Shown in pieces: positions 21,387 to 34,037 of a stretch of DNA of 64,000 nucleotides (within the stretch, counting starts at the first letter, position 1; the number at the start of each line of letters is the position of its first letter). A program made the translations under genes and the position numbers. The notes below the pieces were generated by a model. It was not told where the DNA came from. It saw only the letters and a list, made by a program, of their open reading frames with translations, and did not search any database. Origin of the DNA: Blasia pusilla (Eukaryota; Marchantiophyta; Marchantiopsida; Blasiales); the NCBI GenBank assembly GCA_050084515.1, contig CM114274.1, positions 27,218,001-27,282,000 on the forward strand. Reading direction: 5' to 3'.

Positions 21387-22400
21387 GCCAGAGCCCTATG
21401 GGCCATGGCGTTGTTGGCAACCATGAGTGCGTGCCAAGGGTAGGCCCTCAAGGGGACGGTGTTGGAACCAAGTTGGGTAGCCGAAAACTAGGTGCCAAAG
21501 TGACCAATATCCTCGACCACTTTCAACAAAATTTTGAATAGTTTTTGAAACTTCAAATCAAAATTTTGGTAAGCCCCAAACCTTATGTAAGATGGACTTG
21601 TGAGAGGAATACAAATAAAATACATCCGTACAAAAAAATAGGCATCAATGGAGAAGTAATAAACAAAGCAAAATCCTCTTCGTGTGAAAAGAACTGGGTT
21701 AGTAAGACAATAATGAGGAGATCATGAACACTTGAAACCAATACTCAATGAGAAATTTATGAAGGAAATGAAAAGCATAAAGAAAAGAGGAGGTGAGGAG
21801 AAACTGGAAGTCACATACCCAACGACGATGGACAAGGAATGACAAAGTATTGTTGGGCCAATTGTGTACCAAAAGATGGAAGAAAGTAAGAGAAACGCTT
21901 TGATCTAATTGTAAACAAAAATCCTACCATAAAAATGTGAACAATTTACTTTCCGGATCTATGGATGTATTCCTGCATTGAGGAAGTCCAAAGATAGACG
22001 TTGTTCCACAATAAGGAAGTCCAAAGATCCCAAGAATTTTGACAAAACTCAACATAAATGGAATTTTTTTTTCCAAAGTTCAAATTAGAAATGACAAACA
22101 AATCCAATCTAAGATTGAAAAAACTACCATCTCAACATTCATCCATCCTCGTTGAGAACCCAATATAAGAAATATTCCCAAAACCCCAATTTTTATTTTT
22201 AGTGGAAGGTGTCTTCTTATTGCAAACACATGTATATTTGAGAGAGAAATAATTTTGAATAGGTATCAACATACTACAACAAGAGAATAATTTTGAATTT
22301 GTGTTTTAACAAAAATTTTGCACCTCTACATTGATCCCATGGAGCTAGAATTTAGAAAAAAATAATTATAGAACTAGTTCAATTTATTCCCTGTTTTGTA
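21387..22400. other. No gene recognised
   Basis: Moderately AT-rich DNA with several purine-rich and T-rich stretches. No assignable domain or RNA motif seen. Confidence 0.5.
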
Positions 22401-25400
22401 ATAAAGTATAATAAATAGCCCAGAAAGCAGGAAGTTTGTACGAGAGAAAGTATCATCAATGCTCGGAAAGAACCGGCATTCTTTGTAAAAGAAGCCGGTT
22501 GAGAATGAGTGATTTCCGATTCAAGTCTGAAACTTTAGGAAATTTACCGACGTGAAAAGTAGGTTTTCTTTGTTAAATTAAAAAAAACCGGCTACCATGG
22601 TGAAATTGCCGATTACCTTGATCTTTCTCTCGGAAAAGTACCGGTATGCGTCAAATCCTTGCCGAGCACTGAGTATCATGTGCATACGTTGCACGGATGC
22701 TACCAGACATGTCAGGAGTCTACCGCACACTCCAGAGTCCAAACGAAAGAGACAGTGGGCAAAATGACATCAGCTTGGGGCTGCGCCAGAAAATTGCGAG
22801 ATGGAGGTTTTCCGCATCCACACACCCACCCGAGAAAGTAGGAGGGTGTTGAGCGGACTTACCTTTAAGAGTACATTTCACTGGCTCGCTTCACGAAGGA
22901 GGAAGGAGTTGGGTACAGTCCTGAGCTTCCCAAAACTTCCGTGCGAATCTTAGAAATGCATGTACCTGAGGGTTATGATACAGCGCGGGCTGACGAGGAG
23001 CTACGAACTATGAGCGATTTTGTTTCCAGCTATTGCGATGTTAGTAACTTAGCGTAATCGTTTGAGAATCGGAGTCCTTCGTGACGTTTTTTCAGGAAAT
23101 TAAAGAAGCTTCCAATTATTCTTCTCTATTTCCAACTCCTTCCTTCCTTCACAGCTTCACGCGTATTGCGCTGAAAAAAGTAGATTTAAATCGTACCGTA
23201 AGATCCGATTGCTAATGTAGCTAATTCGTATTCGTATCCCTCTCATAGTTAGCTACGCTTCCTTCCATAGCTCGCATGAATCGCGTCTGACTGTTCCCAA
23301 CAACAAGGCAACGAAACTCCAGTTTTCGAGCTTTTCACTTCACTGGTCCCAGAACTTCGCGGTACGTAGGGATGATGACGCTTATCACGCCTTCATTAAC
23401 GCAATACTTGATAAGTAGACCCGCGCGTCTTGAGTTAGGAACTTCGGGTTATTTCATGGTAAGAGACATTGACTCGGGCAGCAAGTTCAGCCACGTCGCG
23501 ATGTTCAGCAACTTCAGCCTCTTCGGATTCATTAAACGGCTTCTCCAAATGAAGTACGAGAATTAACGCGGAGTCAGCGATGAACAGAATTTCGTCCAGA
23601 TGTTTTTCAAAACTCGTGCAACACTTTCTTTAGAGAAACAAGGTCTGAAACTCGATGATTAACTCAACGTACGTAGTACTTGATTAGAACAGTCTGAGCC
23701 TTCGCTGTTGACATATTCGATTCAGAAACCCACTTGACCCCATTCCAGAGTTCATGGTTGATTTATTGACCAACAGCGAAAGTCCACGCACTTACACCGT
23801 CAGAAAACTTCTGTTTTATCTTGTTGCAACTGACGATCTGAAGTACAGACTCCATCACACATGCACATGATACCTTGGGTTTTGAAACTCGCCCGTCTGC
23901 CCCCGAAAGCCACAGATAGCCGCGGACCCCATCACCGTGTCAGCCAGGAGATTTTGACTGTCAATACCGGGAGTGTCCTATGGTGCGAAAACGATGTTCT
24001 ATGGGTGTAATTTCCCACAAATGAATGAATCATTTTGTGCCCGGAGGAGTGTGCACTTCCGAGTAAGAGAGAAGAAAGAGAGAGGAAAGAAAGAAAGAGA
24101 AGAGGACATTGTCCGCTGTTCACTGCAGCATACTATTTAAGAATTAGCAAACCAAAAACGAACTGAACTTGTCCTCAAGAGCACGGACGTCTTCTTGCGG
24201 GAAGAGGTCTGACATCTATCGTCTCTTTTTGTGAGCTCATACCACTATTGATCATTCAATGCTGGCACGCCTTCTCCCCAACTTCTCATTAATGCATCTC
24301 CGCAGCAACTTTTCTCGTTCCTTTTCTTACGTCCACATTGCATTTGCATATGTCGAAAACCTTTTTAAAGGTTTTTTCTTTCCCAGCGAATCTGCGGGCA
24401 AGCTGGGACTATGCCCGCTTGCAGAGATTCGTTTGCCATAATGCTTTGAAGCAAAGCTCTTTTCGTGTGTATGTTTCCTATGTACCTTCGAACTCGCATC
24501 TCGTGGAGCCGCCGGGAGGCGTGCTTGAAAGGCGGAGGAGGCTTCGCCGTTGAGTGAGAAAGAGTCAATCCGCCATGTCGTTCGAAAAGCAGCTATTAGT
24601 CCGAAAAGAGAAGCACACCTCTCACCCTTACCACGAGCCATGAGATGAGGCTGTGCTCGAACGCATAGCTTTAAAAAGACACCATCTAAATTTCCCTCTG
24701 TCTGTGCAGGAATTCAGCAACAATGTGTAAACCATTTGACTTCTCGTGAAGCTGCTCGCTTCAATATCCGAGTCGACGCCAGAGTTACGTCAGGTTTTAC
24801 TAGACGGGGAAAGACTGAATAGGGCCTCTCAAGGCTCGTCCGCGGGGGGTTTGAACGGGGAGAGAAGATACTCCCGTAGGGCTGGTCAGACGGTGCTCGG
24901 CGGCCGCGGGGTCCGAGCATCCGTGTATGACAACGACGTCCATCCTCAAGCGATTCCGGCTCGCCGTTTTCACCCACAGGATATTGCTGTGGGCGTACGG
25001 GGACGGAAGCTCTGGTCTACCGCAGAGCTTTGAGCAGCCCTAACAGCCGAAGCGTCGTAAAATCCCGTCGTAAGTACTTAACCGGGTGGCGGCACGGCCT
25101 CCGGTGAAATGGCGTCAGTACAAAGAAAGATACACTGCGCGGCCACTCGCTTGCCCGTCAATTTCGCCGGACGAAATTGCCGGAGAGAAACTCGGCAGGG
25201 GAGAGCCATTACCCGTCCTTTATTTAACGAAGTGGGGCTCGAAATACCGGCACGGCCGGGAAGTAGAGACGGACCCTGGCCGGTTCTGGAGCACATCGGT
25301 ACCGGGAACTAGATATGGCCCGTCACCGGCGTCGGGACTCCGACTACTTCCGTATCCCGGTGCGTGCAGACGGCACGTGTTGAGATAATTTTGAACCGTC

Positions 25401-28400
25401 CGATCTAATCTCGTCAGCGAAAGTGCGACAGGCTTAAGTTTCACGTGGGTCTAGTGGACCCACCAGCCGCTATCACATGCTCTTAACCTCGATTTCGTTC
25501 TCGCGCGAGGACGTGGCAAACATCGACATCCACTTAAAGGTATTTCGACTTGTCCTTTCGTCTCTGCGGGCCAGCCGGGCAGCCGGGCAGTCTCGATGAG
25601 TATTCTAATCGCATCTGACAGGCGGACTGTCTTACAATAAGTTCTCGTTGTCTCGAGTGCCAGCAGGGCACAATAACCTGTGAGCCCACCTGCGGATTCC
25701 TGGAGCTCGCTAACTTACAGAGTCCTCGCTCGGCATTCACGCAGCCACGACACCACGTTGCACCGGCCCCGGGCCCGCACCATTCTGCACCCGGTCGTTC
25801 GACCATGTCTTGCCGGTGCGGGACTTTCTCTGGAGTCTGGTGGTGGGTGGCGAGCGGAAATCTCCCGCTCGCGATTTTCGGCTACGACGGTACTCGGCAA
25901 ATATCTAACGTCGCCAGCTAAAAGAACTAACTTTACCCTCAATGGCCTTGCGAGTGGCCGCTGGCCTCTCCTAGGGCTTTGGGCTTGGAGACCCGCTTCC
26001 CCATGATTGCGAGATTAGGAGTACGTATCCCACATTCGGGTCTGTAAAGTTGTAAACACCCCTTTCTTGACTTCATTATTACGGTGCTAATACCGTGTAA
26101 TATTCCCCCCCCCCCTATGCTCCTTTGCGTAGAACAGTAGTCAATCAAATCAATCAAAGACTAAGAGAAAGAAAGGAAAGAAGACGATGCGACCAATCAA
26201 TGAGCGCTTATCTGTAGGGTATTAGGTGTCTATCCACAACTCTATTGTCGTCTCCACGAAAATTGGCATCGCGGAGAACTGACTGGGGCGGTCCCTGGAC
26301 CGTCTGAAAACCACGACCAGCGTCCAGGTGCCGGTGCGTAAACTGGATCGCGACGCGGCACGCCTGCGGAGTGACCGGACGCGCCAGGAAGGTGATGTAT
26401 TTCTCTCTCGCTAGGAGCTCAAAGCGGGCCACTTACTATTGGCTTGGTCCGGCCGTAAGCGCGTCATGGCACTCACTACATATACTGTATTGTCTTCGGA
26501 AGCGTTCTCACCTACCCAGCCCGCCGCGCGCGCCTGCCTGCCCAGCGCACCTCATTCGCCCGCTACCTCCGTCTTGCTTGCTTGCAGCATTTGCTACACA
26601 CCATTGAACAGTAAGTCACTCACTGCCGCCGATGTGGCTGGCTGCTGAGGTCACAATCCTCGGATCGATCTGCCGGCACGCTTGCTCGCTGGCTGCCTCA
26701 AATTCACAAGTACTTGGGCTGAGAATTCCACGCCTAACATCCCATTTCACAACTTTCTTCTCCCCCCACCCCCTCTCGCAGCCTAGCGGCCGCTTCTACT
26801 AGAGCTCAAACAAGTCTCCTCAGGAGGGAAAGCTCTATTCTGATCGACAGTATTCCACTCCGGTTTGTGTGGAATTTTCCTCACGCGTGATATAGTTTGT
26901 GGTAGATTTCCGAAGTGTTTGACGAAGCGAGCTGCCATCGCCCTAGCCAACCTCAAACAAGAATTTGCGTTGGAGGACTTGAAAGTCCTGTTCTCTGCGG
27001 AGTGGCGCGAAGCGACCTGTGATGAGGGCATTCTGATCGCCTGGCTGGCAGTGATCGCTTGCCTCTTCGACGGAGTCTCACTTTCTCTCGTCCATTGGTA
27101 CCAAATTCCTCCACTTGGTCGCCATTAGTCGAGATTTCTCGTCGGCTCCATATCGCGCCTGTTGCCGCATCGCAATTCGGCCTAGACCAACGTCTGCTTT
27201 CTAGGGTCCGTTCCTCGAGGTTTCATTGATCCGCGCTTTCAAAGCTCCAGATCGAAAGCGAGACCTCTATCGAGAGACAATGTCTTCTAACTGTACCAGA
27301 AAACCTACGACGACTGTTCATGGTAAATTGGGAGCAGTGCGCTCCCTTGCAAGAAGAGCTGTGATCTTTGCTGAACAGTGGACAAAGCTCTGACACATAA
27401 ATCTCAAAATTCTTGGAGCGCCGGGAGTGGCATTGGAACTGAGCAGGTTCGTTCGTCTTGCCCTGGTTTTTCTACTCTTCCCTCTACGTCGGACAACTTC
27501 TGCTCTAGATTCTTACAGCACCTGCAGTGAATGTCGGCGCGCACCAGCTCCTGTGCTTCGCCAAGCCACTCGGCCATCTCTCAATCTACTTCTTCTTTGC
27601 TCGTTTGATTATCGTCGTTCACCTTAACAGCACTCTTTTCATCCCATAGAGTCGTAACATGTCTACTTACTTCAGATGCCTCCGGTGAATTTAGCTAGAA
27701 GGTCGCTGTCAACCTGACCTGCATGATCATGCTCATGTGCAGAATTACGGTCTGTCGAGCCCGTCGATGAAGACGAGTCTGAGGCGGTGGTGCCCCCTCT
27801 TTCCGTGGATGTATCTATCGAGGCCTGCAGATCGCCAACAAAGAGAGCCACTTATGGCGCCGGCGACTGAGCTACGTGGGCTCGGTGAGCTCGCTTGCTC
27901 CGAGAAGGAAGATCCCTCCTACACGAGCCTGCGTGATATCATGTGTACCACCAACAGAAAAAAAAGCTACCGAAACTTTCTGGAAATCGAACAAGAGACA
28001 GGGTTTTGGATAAATGACAACCACAATCGCACGCCCAAAAGTCGTCTGCTGGAGAAAGCAGCCCATGCCTGGTTGCAGCCCTGTGTGGCGGGAAGGAATC
28101 AACAGAAATGCAATTTCTTCTCCTGGTGCTGGCTTAAGCTTACAAACCAGGCTCCAGAGCCATCGACTACAACGATAGTGCCTCCGAAAAATACTCATCG
28201 ATTTTCCTTCGCTGACTGTATTGTGTATTTTCCTTTTCTGAAGTGGTTCGATTGGTCTCAAGCTTTCGGCCGCCTGCTCAACAACTTGAGGCAGCCCCAG
28301 GCATTCACCTTCCTCAGATAGCGAGTAAAGCTGACCTGGAATCACACTGGTTTTACACGATAATTAAGCTCTCGCGAGAAATACCAGACTCTCAGGAGCT

Positions 28401-30425
28401 AAGCTCCTCGAAGATTCGTGAGTCCTCAAGGCACGTTTGGCCAATGCTGCCAATCGGTGCTGGAGCAGACATATGGACGCTGAAAGTTTTCTTCGTGTTC
28501 TTCCTGTTATCGAGAGGTGATGGAGTGTATGGGAGACTATTTTGCGAGGTGACGAAAGCAGGGATGTTCGGAGATGAGGTAACGGCCCTTAAAGTATGAA
28601 CCTGCAGCATATGTTTTCATGTATAGGTAGTAACAGTTGGTTGTAGAGGTAGAACTCGACCGACTTTGGGTTATCGTCCATTCTCCTTCGATCAGACAAG
28701 ACAGGAGAGCACCTTGTCGGCGGTGGTGCTTTCCACACGAAAGAACCCAGCCGCTCCACTCCTTCAAAGACGAAGCCCTGTACATAGCCTAGCCATCAAT
28801 TGGGGAGAAGAAAGGAAATTCGTTGGACAGCAGCTGCTAGCGAGGTCACTATGAAATGGCGATCCGAGTAATCAGTTGCCGAGTAGATCACAAATCCTTA
28901 GAGCGAAAGCTCTCCCGGATTTCTGTGAGCACGATATATACTTCGGCAAGATATATATCGATCGAAGTATTAGGACCTACGAAAGACAGTCGTGAGCTTG
29001 CAGCTTCTGGCTAGAATTTCATAAAAATGAAAAAAAATGAAAAATGAAAAAATCTTTTGGAGGCTTTGTGGCCACTTTGCTTGCATGTAAATGTGAGCTC
29101 GGCTGATTTTGGTGGGAAAAGGACCGCTACAACGAAGTTACGAGTTCATAGTTGCCTTAATAAAATTATAATCACTTTGAGGTGATTCCAAAGTGACTAT
29201 CATACTCTCATACCGATTGGCACTGCCACATGGAGTTTCTGGTTGTCTCGTAAGAATATCAATTTGAAGCCAGTGCTGACAGTAAAGGGCCCTTTCACAG
29301 GTTCTTCAGGCGTCTCCGAACGGGCACGCTGATTTATGTTTCAACGCGAGACGCTGGCCTGGGTTTTCATCCACGACGACGTTCACCATTCCTACTACAG
29401 AGTGGGTTCGAGTTCGCGCGAAAGCTTTCCGGTTTAAACCTGTCAATGGTAAGTGCCCAAAGATCAAGAGAGCTTCGTCCCTCGCATGATGGAGATTTCC
29501 GCAACTGCAGTCACGGTCCTCTCACTACTATAGCTCTATTTTCAGACCGGGCGGGGAAATTTCGCAGTTTACATGAGTTGTAGAAGTGATATGTGCGGTT
29601 TTAATTTTGTGGGACAGATGAACGTCGGGTTAAACAGGAGGCAGTAGATCCAGTTTTCAGCTAGTAGTTGGCATTCGCTTCCCACGCAGTATGTGGAGAA
29701 GTCAAATTTGCATCAATGCCGAGAAACACCGTAAAACTTGCAGTCGCTGTGGAGACTTCGGATCTCTTCCTCCGCCAACATTTCTCTTCGGGCGGTTCAT
29801 TGAGAGGTTGCACACGACTCTACTCGTGCCACCACTCCACAAGAGAGACCAACCACCAAATGAACTCACGCCTCCATCCAATTTCGAGGAACACGGTCCA
29901 TGTCATAGAAGGAAAGATTTCAGCCATAACTGTTCACGCGATTCCTGGAGTAGAAGACAGATCCAGGACTACCTCACCAAGCACGTAGAGATTTCCGCCG
30001 GCTCCAATTTTCGGTGACTCACGTAGTACGAAGACCCGAATCATCTCTCTTGTTTCGGTGATGTAGAACTGATTGTCGATTGAAACTTCAATCGACAATC
30101 AGTTCAAGTGTGTGTATTGAAAGAACATCCCCCAGAAACACACAACCCTGACGTACTCCTCTACCAGTAGATGTCCATACACCCGTCCTGTACCAAGATA
30201 CCAATGGCGCTTATTCATGGAAAGAGAAACGCCTCAAAATCGCAGTTTGTCAAAATCCGGACATTCTTCCACATTCACATATTCACCTCGAAATCACGTC
30301 CGGTGCGCGATATGGATTCTCGACTCAGAGACGAGAGAAACACATCTCCATTCCAAACTCAGGAAGTAAGGCGGAACATCACCCAAAACAGCGATAATGA
30401 AGCTGGTTTTAAGCTCCTTCATAAT
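22401..30425. other. 8-kb CpG-replete region without recognisable genes or transposons
   Basis: Base composition changes here: about half G+C with abundant CpG, especially 24700-27200, in contrast to the CpG-poor transposons on both sides. No domain is recognisable on either strand. The longest frames (27737-28321 plus, 27872-28345 minus) overlap each other and carry no motif. There is a purine-rich run (24061-24112) and short A-rich stretches (29020-29060). It could be diverged low-copy host DNA, a non-coding gene flank with very short exons, or old organelle-derived DNA. I found no rRNA, tRNA or group II intron signature to decide. Confidence 0.5.
30066..30105. repeat. 40-bp perfect palindrome
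   Basis: Two perfect 19-base arms (GAACTGATTGTCGATTGAA and its exact reverse complement) separated by only AC. A transcript would form a very stable hairpin. No terminator, MITE or RNA-gene context is apparent. Confidence 0.9.
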
Positions 30426-30426
30426 A

Positions 30427-30696
30427 TTGCAAGTACATGTTCTAAACAGTAACCTCGGAGTGAGCGCTTTGAAGGGAAAGTGCTTCAACTGGAGACGGTA
30501 CAATTTCACCGTGCGTGATCGCTTACTGTGTTGCACCTCACAGCCTTCTAACACTGATTCACATTGCAAGTACGTGTTCTAAACAGCAACCTCGGAGTGA
30601 GCGCTTTGAAGGGAAAGTACACTTCAACTGGAGACGGTACTATTTCACTGTACGGGATCGCTTATTGCGCTGCACTTCACAGCCTTCTAAGACTGA
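30427..30696. repeat. Tandem duplication, two 137-bp units
   Basis: Units at 30427-30563 and 30564-30696 both begin TTGCAAGTAC and contain GTTCTAAACAG, CCTCGGAGTGAGCGCTTTGA and CACAGCCTTCTAA. They differ at about 10% of positions by eye. The first unit lacks an AC present in the second (AAAGTGCTTC versus AAAGTACACTTC). No coding interpretation. Confidence 0.85.
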
Positions 30697-33240
30697 AAAA
30701 AGTAAGTTGAAACAAACTACACATGCATCTTGGAAGGCAATGGAGTGCTCTTCGATTGTGTAATGTCGACACAATTGGAACACATTCCCGGGTTTAGTCC
30801 TAATTTCTTACCTATTCTCCAAAGTTGGATCAGCTGGGCAGTGGACACGATCATGCGACTGTGACATAATATGAGCATGTGGTGGAGGAGGGCTCACATG
30901 GGAACTTTAATAATGGTAAGATTTATGTGCTTCATCGAAGAGCTCACTTTTCGCCATGATAGTTGAAGAGTATTGGACAGTTTATTACCGTGTAAGAGTT
31001 CCACAGCCTTTGGACGTAGAACTCTTATACTATTACTCTTTTGATCCTATTACTAGGAGTCCATTTTCGCCAAGAGCGACTACTTTGTAATTCTATTGCT
31101 GTTTTCCATTTGTGGAGATAATTGGTGCAACTCCATTGTGGTTTGACACGGCTTTGCGAGTCCACACAATTATGTTTTAGCTACAACGACTCGTAAACAT
31201 GATTGCAAGTCTCACTCACAAATGGACCACAAAACGCGTCTACTAAGACTCGCACTTTTCAACTATGGGGTCTCGCATTTGAGTTGCAAGAGCCTCGCAA
31301 TTGGACAATTGGACTACTCGGAGTTGCAAATGGAAAGTCATCTTCCATTCGTATAAAAGGCACTCCAAGAGGGGTTGGATCCTAATTTCGTGCTTTTGTT
31401 CCTTCTTGGTGGCAAAGGAGATAGTGAGTACCTCCAAGAGTCTAGAGGGAAACATGATTGTGTTTAATTGTGATCTGTCTAATTAGGACTGTAGTGAGGT
31501 GCAAGATGTTCAATTTCATGTTCGAGGAGGCATATTCGACTCTGCGTGCACCAAATAAAGCATAAATATGGTAAGTAGACCTCCAAAACCACTAATGACA
31601 CCTTACACTTCAAATCTTGGCGGGTTGCACTTGAAAGCGAGCACACCATGGGAAGACTTTCACCCAAGACCACACGAAAAAGTTGAAAAGGAGGGAAAAT
31701 GTGTATGATACAGAAGAGCCTTGAAACTTTTAGGAGTATCATGCGAAGGTATGCGGAAAACGCCTGAGAGAGTTAATGATCGACTCAATTTTTGAGAAAA
31801 CATAGCAAAGGAGAAAATTTATGAAAACTCGCCAATACCAGAAAAAATGGAGTGTCGTATGTATGCAAGGTACATTAAGGACTTGGTTGATAGTACACAT
31901 AAATTTTCTAAAATATGTAATGTTCACGTTTTAATGTGTTATGTTTGTCACTCTACATTGTGACACACATGGTCTACTTTTTTGCAAAACCTCTTTATTG
32001 CTAGGGATATGTGCTACGGCATACTACCATCCATAAAGGGATTGGTGCTCAATGTTAAAGCTATGCCCCAAATGTGAGAGGAAGAAAAGGGGTCTATCAC
32101 TCGCTCTATTGTCTCATTAGTATATATTCCACTAACGAGAAAATCCTAAACACACCACAATCATATATCTAAACTAATGGAGGATGTAGGCCCTCGAAGG
32201 ATTATCTAATGCTATTAGCATCATAAGGCAATTGGAAGGTTCAGATATATGACTCTAATAACTCATCCAACACTAAAAAATATGAGAAGTACCCTCCAAA
32301 AATATTTGTGTCATATTTAGATGCTCACAACTCTTGGTAAAAAATGTTATGTACTCTACTTTCCTAAGTCCGCTGACGTGGCGATTTAGGGTTTTCCTTT
32401 CTTCAAATTCTCACATTGAGCTTTTGCCAATATTTGTTTCCACCATTTCATTGGATTGTGTTCCTTTCTTCTCACCCTTAACTTGGCGCTTGTCACTAGG
32501 GTATCAACAAATAAAAAATGCCAGACGACAAGCATCAATTGTGTGAAAGTCATGGCAAGCCAAGGGTTTGAGAGACAAATGGAGAAGTCAAAGTGCATAT
32601 TCGAGAGAAGAAATCGGTGGCTTGAAGGAAGGAGTGTTATATGTGTAGGTTTTTCTAAAATCATTCTAAGGCCTACTAGAATTTCAAAGGAGTATTTTTT
32701 CATGCATAATGGCTAGTGTGAAGAGTGTGATATTGAAATATGAAGTAGTGCCATGTTAAACAAAGTGCAGCTCAATCAAGAGAGGAATATATTATTGAGT
32801 GCGTCTGTTGACTTTCCATCTTGCAAGGATTCATACATATAGGCCTAGGGCAAGTTTAGAAACCAACCAAATAGTTGCATTGTTGGAGTCATGGGTCCTG
32901 GAAACCATATTCCCATAATTGGAATCTTAATCCTCACTCCCAAGTAAAGCTCACAACAATATTTTCCCAATAATGGTTGTGTTGAGGGTCAATTTTGGAT
33001 ATATGAATCCCATGTGATGGCATTTATTGGGATGTAAGGAGGCCATGCCATCTTTGTGTCATACATAGATGATTTGAAATTCAAATCGATCACCTTATAA
33101 ATTCACTAGCGATCACAAGGCAATATGTGAGTCGTAGTAGAGAGGAGGAAGCGGTGAGAGAGACTCGTGTTGGAGCTCTACCATAGAAGAAAGGATGGAT
33201 TCGTCTAGGGTGGAGCAATCCTACCGCATAGCTTAGTGAA
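30697..33240. other. No gene recognised
   Basis: AT-moderate DNA with repeated short motifs such as TCGCA and AGTTGCAA around 31150-31340. No protein domain, RNA gene or transposon end could be supported. Confidence 0.5.
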
Positions 33241-33246
33241 TGTGGT

Positions 33247-33460
33247 ATAGCTCTACCCCAATATCGAGTGATTTTGAAACAAATTTGAGATCTATTGTAT
33301 GAGCATGAATGTAAGCTTTGTTGCACTAGAGACAAGTGAATCATGAATCTGCTATGGCTCTACCCTAGCACTAGATGCTTTTGAAGTAGATTTAAGATCA
33401 ATCATCTCTGCGTGAACCCGAGAGTGTGAAGGTGAGCTCTTCCACAATGCCATCATTCCT
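33247..33460. repeat. Degenerate tandem repeat, period about 106 bp
   Basis: TATAGCTCTACCCCAATATCG (33247) and TATGGCTCTACCCTAGCACT (33353) start two related units that both continue with a GATTTTGAA..GATTTGAGATC-like stretch and GTGAA..GTGAGCT. They are well diverged. Confidence 0.5.
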
Positions 33461-33479
33461 TGGATATGGACGTGTTTAT

Positions 33480-33625
33480 CAACACCTCCATCTCTTCATC
33501 TAGAGGCGTATGATGGGTTCTATCATCCGTTGGGTCTTGGATCTTTGCCTCTATCGTGAGGGGATCGAAGGTTAGTTCCATTGGATTTTGGATAACTTGC
33601 GCAAGTGTATTATATGCCACACATG
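33480..33625. repeat. Repeat unit 1 of a dispersed/tandem family (others at 35165-35590)
   Basis: TGATGGGTTCTATCATCCGTTGGG..GAGGGGATCGAAGG matches TTGATGGATTCTATCATCCATTAGG..GAGGGGATTGAAAG at 35178-35230, and more weakly a third unit from about 35400. The first and second units are separated by a MITE that itself contains a solo LTR, so this was probably one tandem array before the insertions. Confidence 0.6.
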
Positions 33626-34037
33626 CAAGGTTGCACAGAAACGAACATGTCCTCGGACATGCCCAGACTGCACCCGAGCCCGCCCAAAGCCCACCTCGTA
33701 GTCCGCCACCTAGATCCGAGTTGACAGAGCCCGCACCCGATGCGCAGCCGCATGGCGGGTTGGGGATGGGCTCGGCGCTGGCTCAAGGCGGGCAGGCACA
33801 GGATAAGTCGGGCAAGCGCAGGCTTCAATTGGGCAGGCAGAGGCTCGAGGCAAGCACGCGTAGGAGCCCGCCCCACACCACGCCCAGACCGCCACGAGCC
33901 TGCACCAGCTTGCGCGAAGCCCGCGCCTGCCCGTACCCAACCCGCCTTGGGCCTCAGCCTACCTGCCCTAGCCAGCACCTACCCGTCTTGAGCCGGCACC
34001 CAGCCCATCCCTAGCCTGCGATGTAGGCTACACATTG
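33626..34037. mobile_element. GC-rich MITE, left part; continues at 35066-35143
   Basis: Starts CAAGGTTGCACAGAAACGAACATGTC, the terminal sequence of the MITE family at 2400 and 20239, and has the family's GCCCGC-rich interior. It is split at 34037 by a solo LTR. The remaining right part (35071-35143, GGCGGGCTTCGGGCGGGCTCAG.. to GAGCATGTCC) follows it. The far terminal repeat is degraded. Long open frames across this block on both strands are low-complexity by-products. Confidence 0.6.

Noticed and set aside
27737-28345. Overlapping frames of 194 aa (plus) and 157 aa (minus)
   Set aside because: No recognisable domain on either strand, mutual overlap, and a CpG-rich region where long frames arise by chance. 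Not called as a gene.
29404-29420. GGTTCGAGTTC as a tRNA B box
   Set aside because: The flanking bases do not form a T-stem and there is no A box at the proper distance.
33556-34014. 152-aa Arg/Pro-rich frame and its antisense partners
   Set aside because: Lies in a GC-rich MITE of low complexity. Open frames occur on both strands without domain content.
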